A DNA stretch of 64,000 bases from Hyperoplus lanceolatus (lineage: Eukaryota > Chordata > Actinopteri > Uranoscopiformes > Ammodytidae): positions 14,743,501-14,807,500 of the forward strand of contig CM049410.1 of the NCBI GenBank assembly GCA_026929865.2, in the 5' to 3' direction. Position numbers and translations under genes: made by a program. Each line of letters starts with the position of its first letter. Position 1 is the stretch's first letter. Of this stretch, positions 44,833-57,500 are shown in pieces. The notes beneath the pieces were generated by a model. It saw only the letters and a program-made list of their open reading frames with translations. It did not search any database and was not told the DNA's origin.

Positions 44833-45576
44833 GTACAGTGATTTATCTACATTATATTTGTTTACTTAGGCCTATGTATGTGAGAGAGAGGGTTAGAGAG
44901 GCAGGTACGCCTGGCATATGAAGGACAGCTGCCTTGTATCTACACTGCAATAAGTTTCTCAGGGGTGAAGCAGTTTCCTGATATGTTACAATCTGTAAGG
45001 ATGTGTTTCTTATTGCATGAAAGGCTTTGTTTGTATACACATTTTATAAGAAATTGTTCATGTTTGTAATAATGTATGCATGTAGTTAGTAGCAGAACAA
45101 TGACAGGGAGGTAAGGTAAAGAGTCAAGTAAAAAAGAGTAAAGTTAAAAAATCTACAATGTGCTTGCATGAAATCAACTTGTGATGTGATTGTGAACTGT
45201 TTTTTAAAAATCAGCAAATCATTTTTTTTCATTATGATCAAGTTTTGGTGGTTTTTCAACTGCATACCATGCATCTGGTGACACAGTGGTTTTTCCTGTC
45301 GTATGTGTCATTACTACAGTACATGCACATGAACATGCATGGTGTGCAGGCAGAATTCTCTGCATTCTTACAATCGGCTTGTGGTTTTTGACACCATCAA
45401 AAATCTTTCACATTACATATCTGATCGGTCCGGTTGGAAAAGTAAAACAAAACAAAAAAATATATTGTAACTTAAGAATAAAGGTATGATATTACTTATT
45501 ATAGTAGGCTATGTGAGCATGATCCCCTATTGCATGTATGTGTTTGATTTCACTCTACAATCTACACACACAACAG

Positions 45577-48500
45577 ATGTCGAAGCAACCTCCTCCTGTG
45601 GCTCCTAGAAGGCCTTCAGCAGTCCGTGTCATGATGTCTCAAGGAGCGCAGGTTCCTCCTGGTGGCATGCTTGTCTACTCAAGTTCTATCAAAGGTATAT
45701 TCATATGTGTGTATATACATTGGGAGGGGGTGGGGGGGTCTTTGGCTAAGCAGGTTGGATGGTCGTCCACTGATTCCCAGCTGCTGCCGTCTGTGTATGA
45801 GTGAGTGTGTGTGTGTCTGTGTGTATGAGTGACCGAAGAAAAACAATGTAAAGCACTTTGAGTCTGAGAAAATAAGTGAACAGGACCAAGCCTATAAGCG
45901 GAGTCCATTTACAGGGTACCCCCAGGAATACATTTAATGCCAACTTCATGGCCATACTGGTAAAGGTAGGAGAGATATAATGGAAAATCTGTACTCATTT
46001 TAAGGTACTTTTTTAAAAAAACATTAAAATCACATTCATATAACAATAGCTTTGTAAAGTATGTAACAACATCAGAAATAGTTTTTTTTATCACATAACG
46101 ACCACTCTACATGGCCTTGCCTTGAAAACATGTTTTTGACGTTCATTATTTATTTTATTCAACAAAAAGGGCCATCAAAAATATTTAAAAACTTTGTAAG
46201 GAGATTCAGTACTTTAAAGACCATATTTTGAGAATATTAAGTTAAATGCTTTTAGATCCAGTGGGTACCCTGATTTACCAGTTATATGTGTATGTGTGTG
46301 CAGTTGCCACATAAATGTATCTTCTGTCCCTGCACATGTTCAACCAACCACACAGAGCCGGCGTGTGTGTGTTTATGTACATAATGTCAAAGTTAGCTTT
46401 AATGGCTTTGTTCTTTTTCCACTCAGAGAAAGGTGCTGGTGAGAAGTCAGATCACACACCCATGTTGAATGCAGGGAGAGAAGTGGTACGTTCTTTCATG
46501 AAACATTTCTTTATTTATATTTGTATGTGTGGGGTAATCAATCTTGTTCCTTCAAGTTGTCAGTATTCCACATAGGGGAGAACGGGGGAATGTGAGCCAT
46601 CGGGTAATGTGAGACACCCCCTGTATCTTGGCAATGGAACACATTTTTGGTCATGTGAGATATATGTTTTCAAGCCCCTCTCATTTCCCCTTGGCCATGA
46701 AAGAGAGGACCTCATGGCGATGTTGTAAGCAAGTTTTTTTTTTAACAAAAAAATATTTTTTGCATGTAAAAGTACATTTTCTTGCTGTCAATTTAATAAA
46801 TTGTTGTGCCAAAGCAAATTGATTCAGGTAAAACTCTTCTATCATACATGTTGATGAACTACCAACACGTTAAACCATGTGATGATGATAACTGTAGATT
46901 AACCTGATTTGCTGAGAGAGGTAGTTTTTTCTCAAATTGTGACAGTGGGGTAAAGTGAGACAAATGCTGTGGGGTAAAGTGAGACAGTGTCTGTGCCCTC
47001 TTTTAATGAATCCATTATATTTGAGGTAGCAATGATACTAGTTTGAATAAGACAAAAGACAATGTGGGCTGGAGGTGGGGGTTGATGGTTGAAGGGGTGT
47101 CAGCAAGGGCGTGGTTTGGTACGTATGCATGTGGGGGACAGGAGCGTGACCTTTAACACCAATAGACTCTAAGTAATATGTCTTTATTCAATGAATGATC
47201 CCAATAAAACAAATGCAGAAAAATATTAATCAAAGACTCAAAAGATGGAAAATGACAGCTGGGTCTAGTCCTGTGTTCTGTGTCCCAGGCTGTTCTAGCT
47301 GGTTCTGATTGTTCTTTGCTCTGACCCCCAGACAATAGCTGGCTCTAAGGGTCCTGTGTTCTGACCCCCAGACTGTGTTTCAACTGGTCTAAACTGGTTA
47401 TATCTGTCATTTGAATGTTAATTATTAAATATGAATGATATGGTGTATTTGATCAAAGTTACTTTCTAGTGTTTAGAAAATGTTTTTCTTAATTGACCAA
47501 ACCCCAAGATTCTGTTACTCGTCCGACATTAGTTTTGGAATATTTGGTTTTCAGGATAGCTGTTAGGATTGTAACTAATAATAATAATAATTGATTGGAT
47601 TTATATAGCGCTTTATTTCTCTGTGACTCAAAACTGTTACAACATTTGTTGTTAGGGTAGTTTCAGAGTGGAAAAAGTAAGTGGATCAGTTTACCCCCTT
47701 GATTTCTCTGGTCTGTGTCTCAGTTTACCCCAGCTGTGGAAGCAGATGTAAAAAGTGTCTCACATTACCCCGTTCTCCCCTACTTTATAACTGCATGATT
47801 TAGACAGATCCAATATTCTATAAACGAGAGAGAATATATTTATAGTTAGTGCTGATTGCATTTTGAATCCATAGAGGACATCAATATGCAGGTCAATATA
47901 TAATATACTGTAGTATGTCCTGCATATGATCAGTATATGAAATTAAATTTGCAGATGTACAGAATTGACATATAATTAGACCTAACTTTTCTGTGTTTAC
48001 TGATGTTACAATTAACCACTAACTACCGGTTTGCCTAAAATGGCACGTGTAAGAAAAATAAGCAGTGGCAATAGGAAGAGATGGTGGTGTTTTTTTCGTT
48101 TAAAAAAAAACTTTTAGCAGTTTCTTTTAAAGCTTTGATGAGAATTATCGCAGACAGGTTTTGCTTTATAAGTATTGCAATTGAACTTACTGCAGGGCTA
48201 TTGAATTGGATAACAAACTTATGCGTAAGCAAACTGTGTGTTGAATCCATACAAATACTTCAGGTTTCATGTTTAATTCCTTGTATGTTTTTTGACTCAC
48301 TGATAACCTGGTAAATGACCAGATAGATAGACAGACAGACTGATTACCTTATTCTTCCACAAAAGGACATTTCTTAAACTGTTTACTTGTAAATTGATAA
48401 AACATACAGTACATGTCTTCATCAGGAAATTATGAACCACTGCTTTGATGATGTGGAGCGATTCATGACACACTTGCAGCAGACGGCTGAGGCTCAGAGT

Positions 48501-51500
48501 GTTCTCAACCAAAGGAAAAAGAAGAGAAGCAGAAAGAGCAAGAAGAAGGAAGGCCAAGATGGTGAATGTTATTCTTTTATCCTCTTAGTGTAACTACTGT
48601 AACTATGCTGTTCTCATACTTTAACTAGGAGAGTCAAGATCAAACAAATACCCTGCCGTAAACAAGCTGTTTGCATGTCACCAACAGACTCTCTAGAAAC
48701 AGACCCTAATAAGAAAAATGTACAGTAGTGAGATCATAATGTTTGATAGCGAATAAATCCTCAGGTAATTGTGAATATACTTGCCTACAGTAAGAATGAC
48801 CAAGAAACGTGACTGAGGATGCCCTGAGGCTTGGGCCAAATCAATCTAGGAAGAATGAAATTTAACATAATCTTCATTCACAAGTTTTTTTTCCAGTTGG
48901 GTTGACTTTGCAACTGGAATGAATATGGTAAAAAGTATTCATAAAATACATTCTCATAATTTTTGAGGATAAATTAGATCTGAAGAAATGACCATAAGGA
49001 CATGCTCTGTTCCGCAGTACGGTAGTAGTAGAAAGAGCAGTAAAAAAAGATTTGGTTCTCAACCTTGATCTATTTGTTGTGGATTGCTGTTTCTTCACCA
49101 TTATACATTGCCAACAGGTGTAAAAATGAGTTTGAGTGTTTGTGTCTATCTGCCTTTGCCCTATGTTTCCCTGGCAACATGACCAGGGTGTTTTCTCAGG
49201 TATCTGGTAATTACATTTTGAAAGATAAAATAGAAGATTGCTATCAGTCATTACCATTAGTGTTGTTTTGTTGGTGAGTATACTTGCTGAAACATGCTAG
49301 AACAAGCACCCCACACCCTAACTCTACAACTTTATTATATTGTTGCTGTTCCTCTTTTCTACTTTTTACATTTTCTATAATTCCTTTATATTATATAATA
49401 TCATCTTAACGTTACTAAAACCTTAAGTTTAAAAAAAATCTATTTAACTTGCATTTGGCATGTTAGTTATATGTCCATATTTTTTATTTATGTCAGTTTT
49501 ATGAATTTGTTTGTGAATTTGACCCACTATGTGCAGATGATTTGTTAGCCATTAAAGCTTGCCCCCCCTCGGAGGAAGAATTTGTGGACATCTTTCAGAA
49601 AATCAAGTACTCCCTCAGTCTACTGGTGAGAAAACGTCATAATCGTGCATTGAGTATCTCTTGAAATGTGCAATACAACTTGGATGAGTATCTCTTGAAA
49701 TGTGCAATACAACTTGGATAATGCCACTGTAAATTAAAATTGAAATGATGACCCTATTTGCTGGTTTGTTTAGGACCGTCTCAAATCATCTATCACACAG
49801 CCTGACGCTCCACAGTTGCTGCATCACATCTTTGTGCCTCTGAGACTGGTGAGATTTTGAGTTTCTAATTTTCATTTAGTAGTTTCCTCTGTGTCTCTCA
49901 TTGTGATAGGTAATTCAACTTAGACGGTAGTCATTTCATTTGTTTTGTCAGTACCTTGATAATACATGTTACAATGTCTATTTATTATCTATTTTATCGC
50001 TATTTATTTTATCTTTTTTATTGCTATTTATTCTACCATTTTATATTTACCTTGTAGTCCTCCACCGACCTCTGCTTGTCTTTTTATTAGGTTTCTGACA
50101 TGTACATTTTTGGATGTTGTTTGTGTGATTGTGGATGGGTTGAAATGCTAATAAATTGCCCTTCTTGGGATCAATAAAGTTGTTCAATGTACTCTAATCT
50201 AATCCTGTCTGTTGCAACACTCTCTTTCATCTTTCACAGATGGTGAAAACCACTGGAGGGCCAGAGTTAGGTGCGCTGGTGATCAGTCCTGCTATGACCA
50301 GTGATGCTGTGTCTCTGCTCCGCGAGCACCTGACTGAAGAGGAGGGGGCGCTGTGGACCTCATTAGGGCCCAACTGGACTTCACCCTGGTCTGTGTGTTT
50401 ATGTCCACAGGTGCATCTGAAAAAAATGTGACTGTCAATGAAAAGCAATTTTTCCTTCTGTAATTGCATTGAAAAAGTGAAACTTTGATATATTCTAGAT
50501 TCATAACAAATTAATATAGAATAAACATTCTTTTCAGAAGGTTGGCATTTCTCTATGATAAATCTTTTTTTAAATTGGTTTTATGTGATATTCTAATATT
50601 TTGAGAAACTGGATTTTTTCATTCCACGAGCTGCAAGCCGTCATCAACAAAATTAAAACAAAACACAGAACTGACATGTTTTACTCTGTGCAATGAATCT
50701 AGAATATATCAAAGTTTCACTTTTTGAACCAACTTTTCCATGATATTCAATTTTTTGGAGATGCACCTGTAAATCATGGCTTGAGAGTTTGTCATGTTTC
50801 TCTAACAATATCCTCTCTATGTCTCTCCCTCTCTCTCTTTCCCCCAGCACTCACCTCAGTGTTTCTGTTCCTCCATACTCTCCTGTCTTCCTGGATGGAT
50901 GGCAGCCTGAGGCTTATGACTCAAGTGGCCAGCCTCTGGAAGATCCCATAGAGTCCCAGCACAAACAGGACGCTGTCAGGGAAAGTAGGGCGGCAAAAAC
51001 CCAGCAGGCCCAAGCACAACACACAGTGGACAGTCATGGTGAAGCCAATGATGAAGAGTAAGTTTGCACACGTTAACAAATAACGTAGGAATTATTTCAT
51101 AATAAACGTTGTATAGGAATGAATGCCTGCTAAATTACCAATGGTAACAAGGATATTATTCTTTATTATTATTATTAGTATACACTTTATTTAAAGGTGA
51201 AGTGAGCGATATATGTATGTTAATAGACGTGTTAAATCGCTCTATATTCATACAGAATGATATGATGATCATATCACTTATGCAGTGTGCGCGCTTCATA
51301 ACACAGGTCTCTTACCCGCTCTGCATGTAATCGGCAAATAAACTTTTCGGGTATCCCACAACTTGATATTCAATCAGAAGAGAGAACGCTACAAACGGGC
51401 ACGTCTCTCTGCCGGTGCACGCGCAGAGAGTCACAGAGGGGTGAATGTTTATCCGCCTACAATGGCGGAGCAGGTAAAAATACTTCCCAATGAGGCTAGA

Positions 51501-54500
51501 TGACTCGCTGCTTGAAGACCGCATTGCATTAATGTGGTGATGTAGGGACGAGGGAGGGGACTACCAACTGCAGTCACTGACAGGAAGTTAGCTAAAAGTA
51601 CCATTTTGCTTACTGAACCTTTAACCAGGAGAAACCAATTGAAATTAAAAATCTCTTTTTCAAGGGCGACCTGGCCAAGACAGGGAGTAGCATAATATAA
51701 ACACATAGGTACATACAAGAAAACACACAAGGAAAAAGTTAATAAAGGTGAAATAAAGCAAAGCAATTCACATTACATCAATTTAGAAGAGACATTTTTG
51801 TAAACAGGAACACTTATCGAAAACATTGACATCTTAAAAGAGTCTGCCTCCATTTTTTAAATTTTGGACTTAATTATTAAGTCTGACAATAACTCACTCC
51901 ACTGTTTCTCATCAGATATACTGATCCTACTGTGGTAAAATTGGTTAATTTCTTTCCACTTTTATTGCAGACAAGAAACCTGGCTCCCAGCTGAAGGTGA
52001 GAGAATCTACTGCTGCAGTTATGACTTTGTGGCCAGAAACAGCAGTGAACTCTCTGTGCTGCAGGGAGAGACACTAGAGGTAGACAACTATAATTACAGT
52101 TAGAGGTGGTGACCCATCAGTAAAATGGAGACTTTCTTGGAATATGTCACAAAACTCGACTGATTTGTAAGTAATGTTTTCCTAATAAGGTAATTGAGTC
52201 GTCAAAGAGATGGTGGAAGTGTCGGAATCGCTTTGACCAGATAGGATTTGTTCCTTTCAATATCCTGGAGCCTCTGTCTGCCCTGAATAACACTGGGAGA
52301 AACAGCCCAGTGGTACGCCGAGAGTCAAAGGTACAGTATATAGACACAACACACATGCAAAGTTGTGCCGTCTTTTTTTCGTCAGGGCCTCAAGTATCCT
52401 GTCATCTTGCAGTTTTTTTTAAGTGATTCCCTCTTTTCCAGAACAGAAGACACCTCTTGCCCCCCCGACAAAGTACTTCTCATACGCTCCATCAAGCCCA
52501 GTTGGGACCAGCCCTACCGCTACAATGCCAGTGCGTCCACAGAGCATGGTTTTACCATCTACAACAATGCAGGGAGAAGACAGCGGCCGAGGTAACCCTA
52601 AACCCAAGCATGTTGAATGTCAGCCATGGTAAATCATGTGGACTAACAAAGATGGGTCTGTTAGAAAAATCGTGTGAGCTCACATATTGAATTTCAGGGG
52701 CTTCTCGCGGTCAACATCTTGGAATCTGCGACTCAAATATTCAACCAACATGTAAAATTATTCATTCAAAAAAATGTATAAGTCGAGTGAAAAAAACATA
52801 AATACTAACATTAATAATAAGTGCTTTACATTGATAAAATCACATAAAGTAGAAATATAGAGTAGAAATATGAAGTGCTTTTCTCTGCAAAGAAAGCAAG
52901 GCATCAGTCAATAAAATGAAGATCATTCAAATATTAAATATGTGAATACATAAAAACAAAGTAATTTAAAAACAGCATTTGTGACTCCATATTCAGTATT
53001 TGACCAGGTGCTGCTCGAAAAGCATGGGTTAAAAAGAGTCTGCCCATCTTATATTTTAGGGAAGGCCATAGCTGCTGAATCAAATACACACTACAGTGCC
53101 TTGGTGTATGGAGACTAAAGTTTTCACAAACCTGTTTAGATAATGTTAAGAGTGCAGATTGAAGAATGTATCAGCATGTTACACCGCAGCAGTAAACACT
53201 GTTTCTCCTATGTGGCTAAAGTGCTGCTAAGGTCCTGTCTCCAGACAGACAGACAGACAGACAGACAGAGACAAATAAGGTATTATTTTGATTTGTTATT
53301 TATTTGCAGGTCAGATAATGAATGATGAGCTTGTCCAGCGACTAGCAACAAAAAGAAACTCGATCCATCCGCTGATGGTCCCTCGCTCAGTGGAAACTTC
53401 TACTCCCCTGAACTACCACTCACCGTCTGCCGAGGTGGAGGCCTGGCTCACTGCCAAAGGCTTCAGTCAGCAGTAAGTCTAACACTGTTGGGAGGAATCT
53501 CCAGCTTGGACTCTTTCCAAAATACGTCATGTGGAACAAAGCTATTTTATATAAACCTTTAAGGTAATTTATAGCCAAGCCTCAAGTTCAACTATTGGAG
53601 TATCAAGGGATATTAAAGGTGCAGTAAGTGATTCTGGAGAACGCTTGTTGTCAAAATCACTGTTTGCCAAAATCAGTGAATATCTCCTCACAATCGTACA
53701 GGCCTACTGTGTGTGCACTGGAGAAAATAATCTGGTGTCAATTACACATCCTAGGCCTAGCCCTATACGGTGGGCCCTCTTAGTTTACATACCCTAACAT
53801 ATGAGTTTACAGATATTCACTGAATTAAAGTGATACTGACAACAAGAATTCTCAAGATCTCAAGCGTCATTGAGTCTACTGTAGCAATACATTTAAAACA
53901 AGAAGTAGATTTGACAGTGAAGGAGGACTGCTTTGTGAGTTGTATGAGCATACTTGTATTGGGAATTCCCAATATGCCCTTTAAAAAAACAACCAAAGTT
54001 GTTAAAAAGCAACCAAGAAAATTAAGTGAAATTCTGCTGTTTATTGCATTACATATCAAAGATACACTCCCTAGTTTTGTTTATTGCACAATAGCGCCCT
54101 CAAGTGTCAAAATGTCCTTCCTAAAAATTAAGTGTGAACTGAGATGAGTTGGAATTGAAAATAACATGAAAATCTGAGCTAGAATGGAATTTAGTGGCAC
54201 TATTATGTGCAACAATATATCCAGGTCAATCAGGGGGCCTATCCGAAAAGTCCAATCTCCTAACCTATAAGCCTCCTTTCCTATACCTTAACCCCTAAAC
54301 GTCATTGGGGTTAAGGAGAGATTAAAGGTGCTTCCTATCGAACATAGGAAAGGACAGCGCTGTTTCAAATGAATTCGACTCCACTTTTCCTAACCGACGT
54401 CATTGCGCGACGGCGAGTATTGCTGACGTGAGTCACTAGCGTGAAACTACACTATTCTCCGAAGATTGACTACAACAAGCGCTCGTTTGATCCATGCGTT

Positions 54501-57500
54501 CTTTTCATATTGATTTTAATCAGGTGGTCGCCAACAGAGTGAGAATCACTCCCATATAGCCCAATTCACATGTGGAATAAAAAGAGGCTACACTTATGTT
54601 GATGTTGAAATGAACTGCCCCCAGTAACTTCATTAAATGTGAAGTTGGTATTTTATTTTCTTATGGTGTAAATTATGTGCTACGAAAATAACTATTATGA
54701 TGTTGGTCTTTTATGAGTTCTTTATTATCTTAATGGGGGAGGGGAGGGGGGTATTTTGTTTTATCCGAGTTAAATCTTCCTCCTCTTCTCCTCTCCTCTT
54801 TTCTGTTTTACCTGTCGTTCGTATTCGTGTAGAGTCGGTAAACTCCGGCGGTGGCCTGTTGCTTTAAATCTTGCCGCCGTAAAGGATTATGGGATACCAC
54901 TATCTCCTTTCCTTTCGCATAGGTTGGTCCAAAGTAACCTATGCTGAAGGAGCGTTAAAGGATGAATCGAGGCTCCTTTGCCTTTCCTAAGCATTTTGAG
55001 AATTCGGATCACCTATCCGCTGAGTACTTCCGGTTCATCTCGATAGGAAAGGAAATTTCCTATGCAAAAAATACTTTTCGGATTGGCCCAGGGTGTTTTA
55101 CTAACACATATTTTTCCCATTTTATTCATTTTCTGTTAGGACAGTTAACAGTCTGGGCATTTTAAGTGGAGCGCAGCTGTTTACCCTAAAAAAAGAGGAG
55201 CTCCGCACAGTATCACAAGAGGAAGGTGCAAGAGTTTACGGCCAAATGATGTTGCAGAAGGCCTTTCTCGAGGTTTGTCTTCTGGTTTCTTGATGTCTTG
55301 TGTGTGTGTGTGTGTAATGTGTATGTTAAAAATGTTTGATATAGAATGTAGTTTACAAGGTACTGTTGAAGACGAGTCCAGTAAAACTTAAGGGGTTTTA
55401 AGAGCATTAAAAAGATGCACTATTTACAAACTGTTTATTATATCAGAGAATAGAGAGATGAAAGAACACGGTCCCAGGTGGGGACACCCGTGGACAGATT
55501 ATAGATAACCACAAATACAGGAAAAGAATGTTGACACGGGAAACGTGGCTTGTCTTTTCAAATCCTCATTAGTTATCTTTATTCATTTAACATGTTTATT
55601 GACTGAAGGTTACTGTATTTTCACATTGTCCATTTATTTTACTCAGTATCACATTACTGCATATATTGTCTAATTTAGACATATTTAAATGTTCTTCAAA
55701 ACAAACAAAAATACACAAAAATACTCTTACTTCCGAACACACACCGTGTCTCACAGTGTTGTTCTTTCATCTCTCTATTCTCTGATATAATAAACAGTTT
55801 GTAAATAGTGCATCTTTTTAATGCTTTTAAAACCCCTTAAGTTTTACTGGACTCGTCTTCAACAGTACCTTGTAAACTACATTCTATATCAAACATTTTT
55901 AACATACACATTATCTTATTAATAACTTTTCTTAACCTGTTTTAACAGTGTCTTTAAAGTAATTTACAACAATCAATAAACCTTTTTAACACTCTACAAA
56001 ACGCTAAGAAGTGAGCCACGTGTGGTGAAATTACAATAAACCAAAAAGGTAGAGACTTCAAACGGCGCCGACACTACAAAAACCCTCGGCGAGCGTCGGA
56101 CCTTACTAGCTCCAAATACATTCATTTTCACACTCATACTTTACTTAAAACATAACACTACACATTCTCAGATCACTAACATCAAGTTGTTTCACATTTT
56201 AAACACTTAGGCCGTGTCTGAACTGCCATACTAGCGTCCTACATCCTACATACTCACCATATCAACCATGGCAACGAGTGAACGCTGGCAACTTGCTGCC
56301 GCTGCTCGCCAGTAACTTTGTAACTTTTTGAACTTTTTAACTTCTTCATACCATCAACATTTATTTTATGATTCGATGACCTAATCGGACAATGGTTTTG
56401 CTTCATTTGAAATACTTCTACGATCTTTTGGCACTACCGTTTCTGTGAAAATTACAATTCACTGGCCTAGCTACCTGCTCTACTCCGGTTTGAGCCTCAA
56501 CTGGCTCTCCCTGACCGTTGATGCTGCCAAAGTATACAATGTGGGCCTAGGACATACACTGGTTTGTCTGTATCTGGATCGTCTTAATGCCTGCTCATCT
56601 ACCAGTGACGGTTTGCTCCGTACTCGCCTTGACCTGCTCCCTCCCTGTCACCTGCCCGCTTCCCCGGCTTTCCACCTTCACCCGGACCCCTTCCAGCCCC
56701 CCGGTACATCCACCGAGGGTCCCGTTTCCACCACAACAGCTCTACAGGTTAAGTCGATCTGGTCCGCTCTCCTCCCCCTCAATGCTCAACCAGCCGCTGT
56801 CGACCACGCGTCAACCACAGTGTGTTGCCCCCTGCTCGGTCTGCCTCCTGTGACAACACCCCTCAACTTCCCTCCTTAATATCCCTCCTGACAAGCAAAG
56901 GACACTCATTCAGGATACACACTGACGCAACTGACTTTTTATGTTTAACCGGACTGGCAACGCCCCGACTTTTCGCCTGTTGACCACTCCTAGCGGGTTT
57001 GTTTACATCTGTCAACCCCTGTCTGGGGGCCCTTTTACCCTGTTGAGTCCTTGTCGTGCTGTCTGCCTCGTTTGGTCTGTTGCTGTGTTGTTGGTCCCTT
57101 CCAACCCTTGCTCTGTCTACCGCCCCCTAAACAAAATAGTGAATTTTTAAATGACTTTGCTGCCTTTCTCACCCATTTATCCTCTCTCTCACCAAACATA
57201 ATTATACTGGGTGATTTTAACATTCACATGGACAATATCAACTGCCTCTCACCAAAGACTTTACTTCCTGTTTAGAGAGTGTTGATGCAACAACATACCC
57301 TTTCCCCACACCTCCAAAGACCTTCTGACTTAATCTCTGTCTTGCCCCCCTTGACTCCCTGAGACTCCCCAACGCCTTTTCTCCTCTCATTTCTTTAAAC
57401 TTCTCTCTCCTCTCAAAAAACCCCCCCCTATTTCATTTCGTAATATAAAGAATATTGACCCTCCCTCTCACTTCAAGAATCCCTCCTCCTGCCTCCCGAC

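Noticed and set aside
56445-56879. 144-codon plus-strand frame
   Set aside because: It lies in the decayed LINE region, is Pro/Leu/Ser-rich, and has no recognisable domain; most likely 5' LINE debris.
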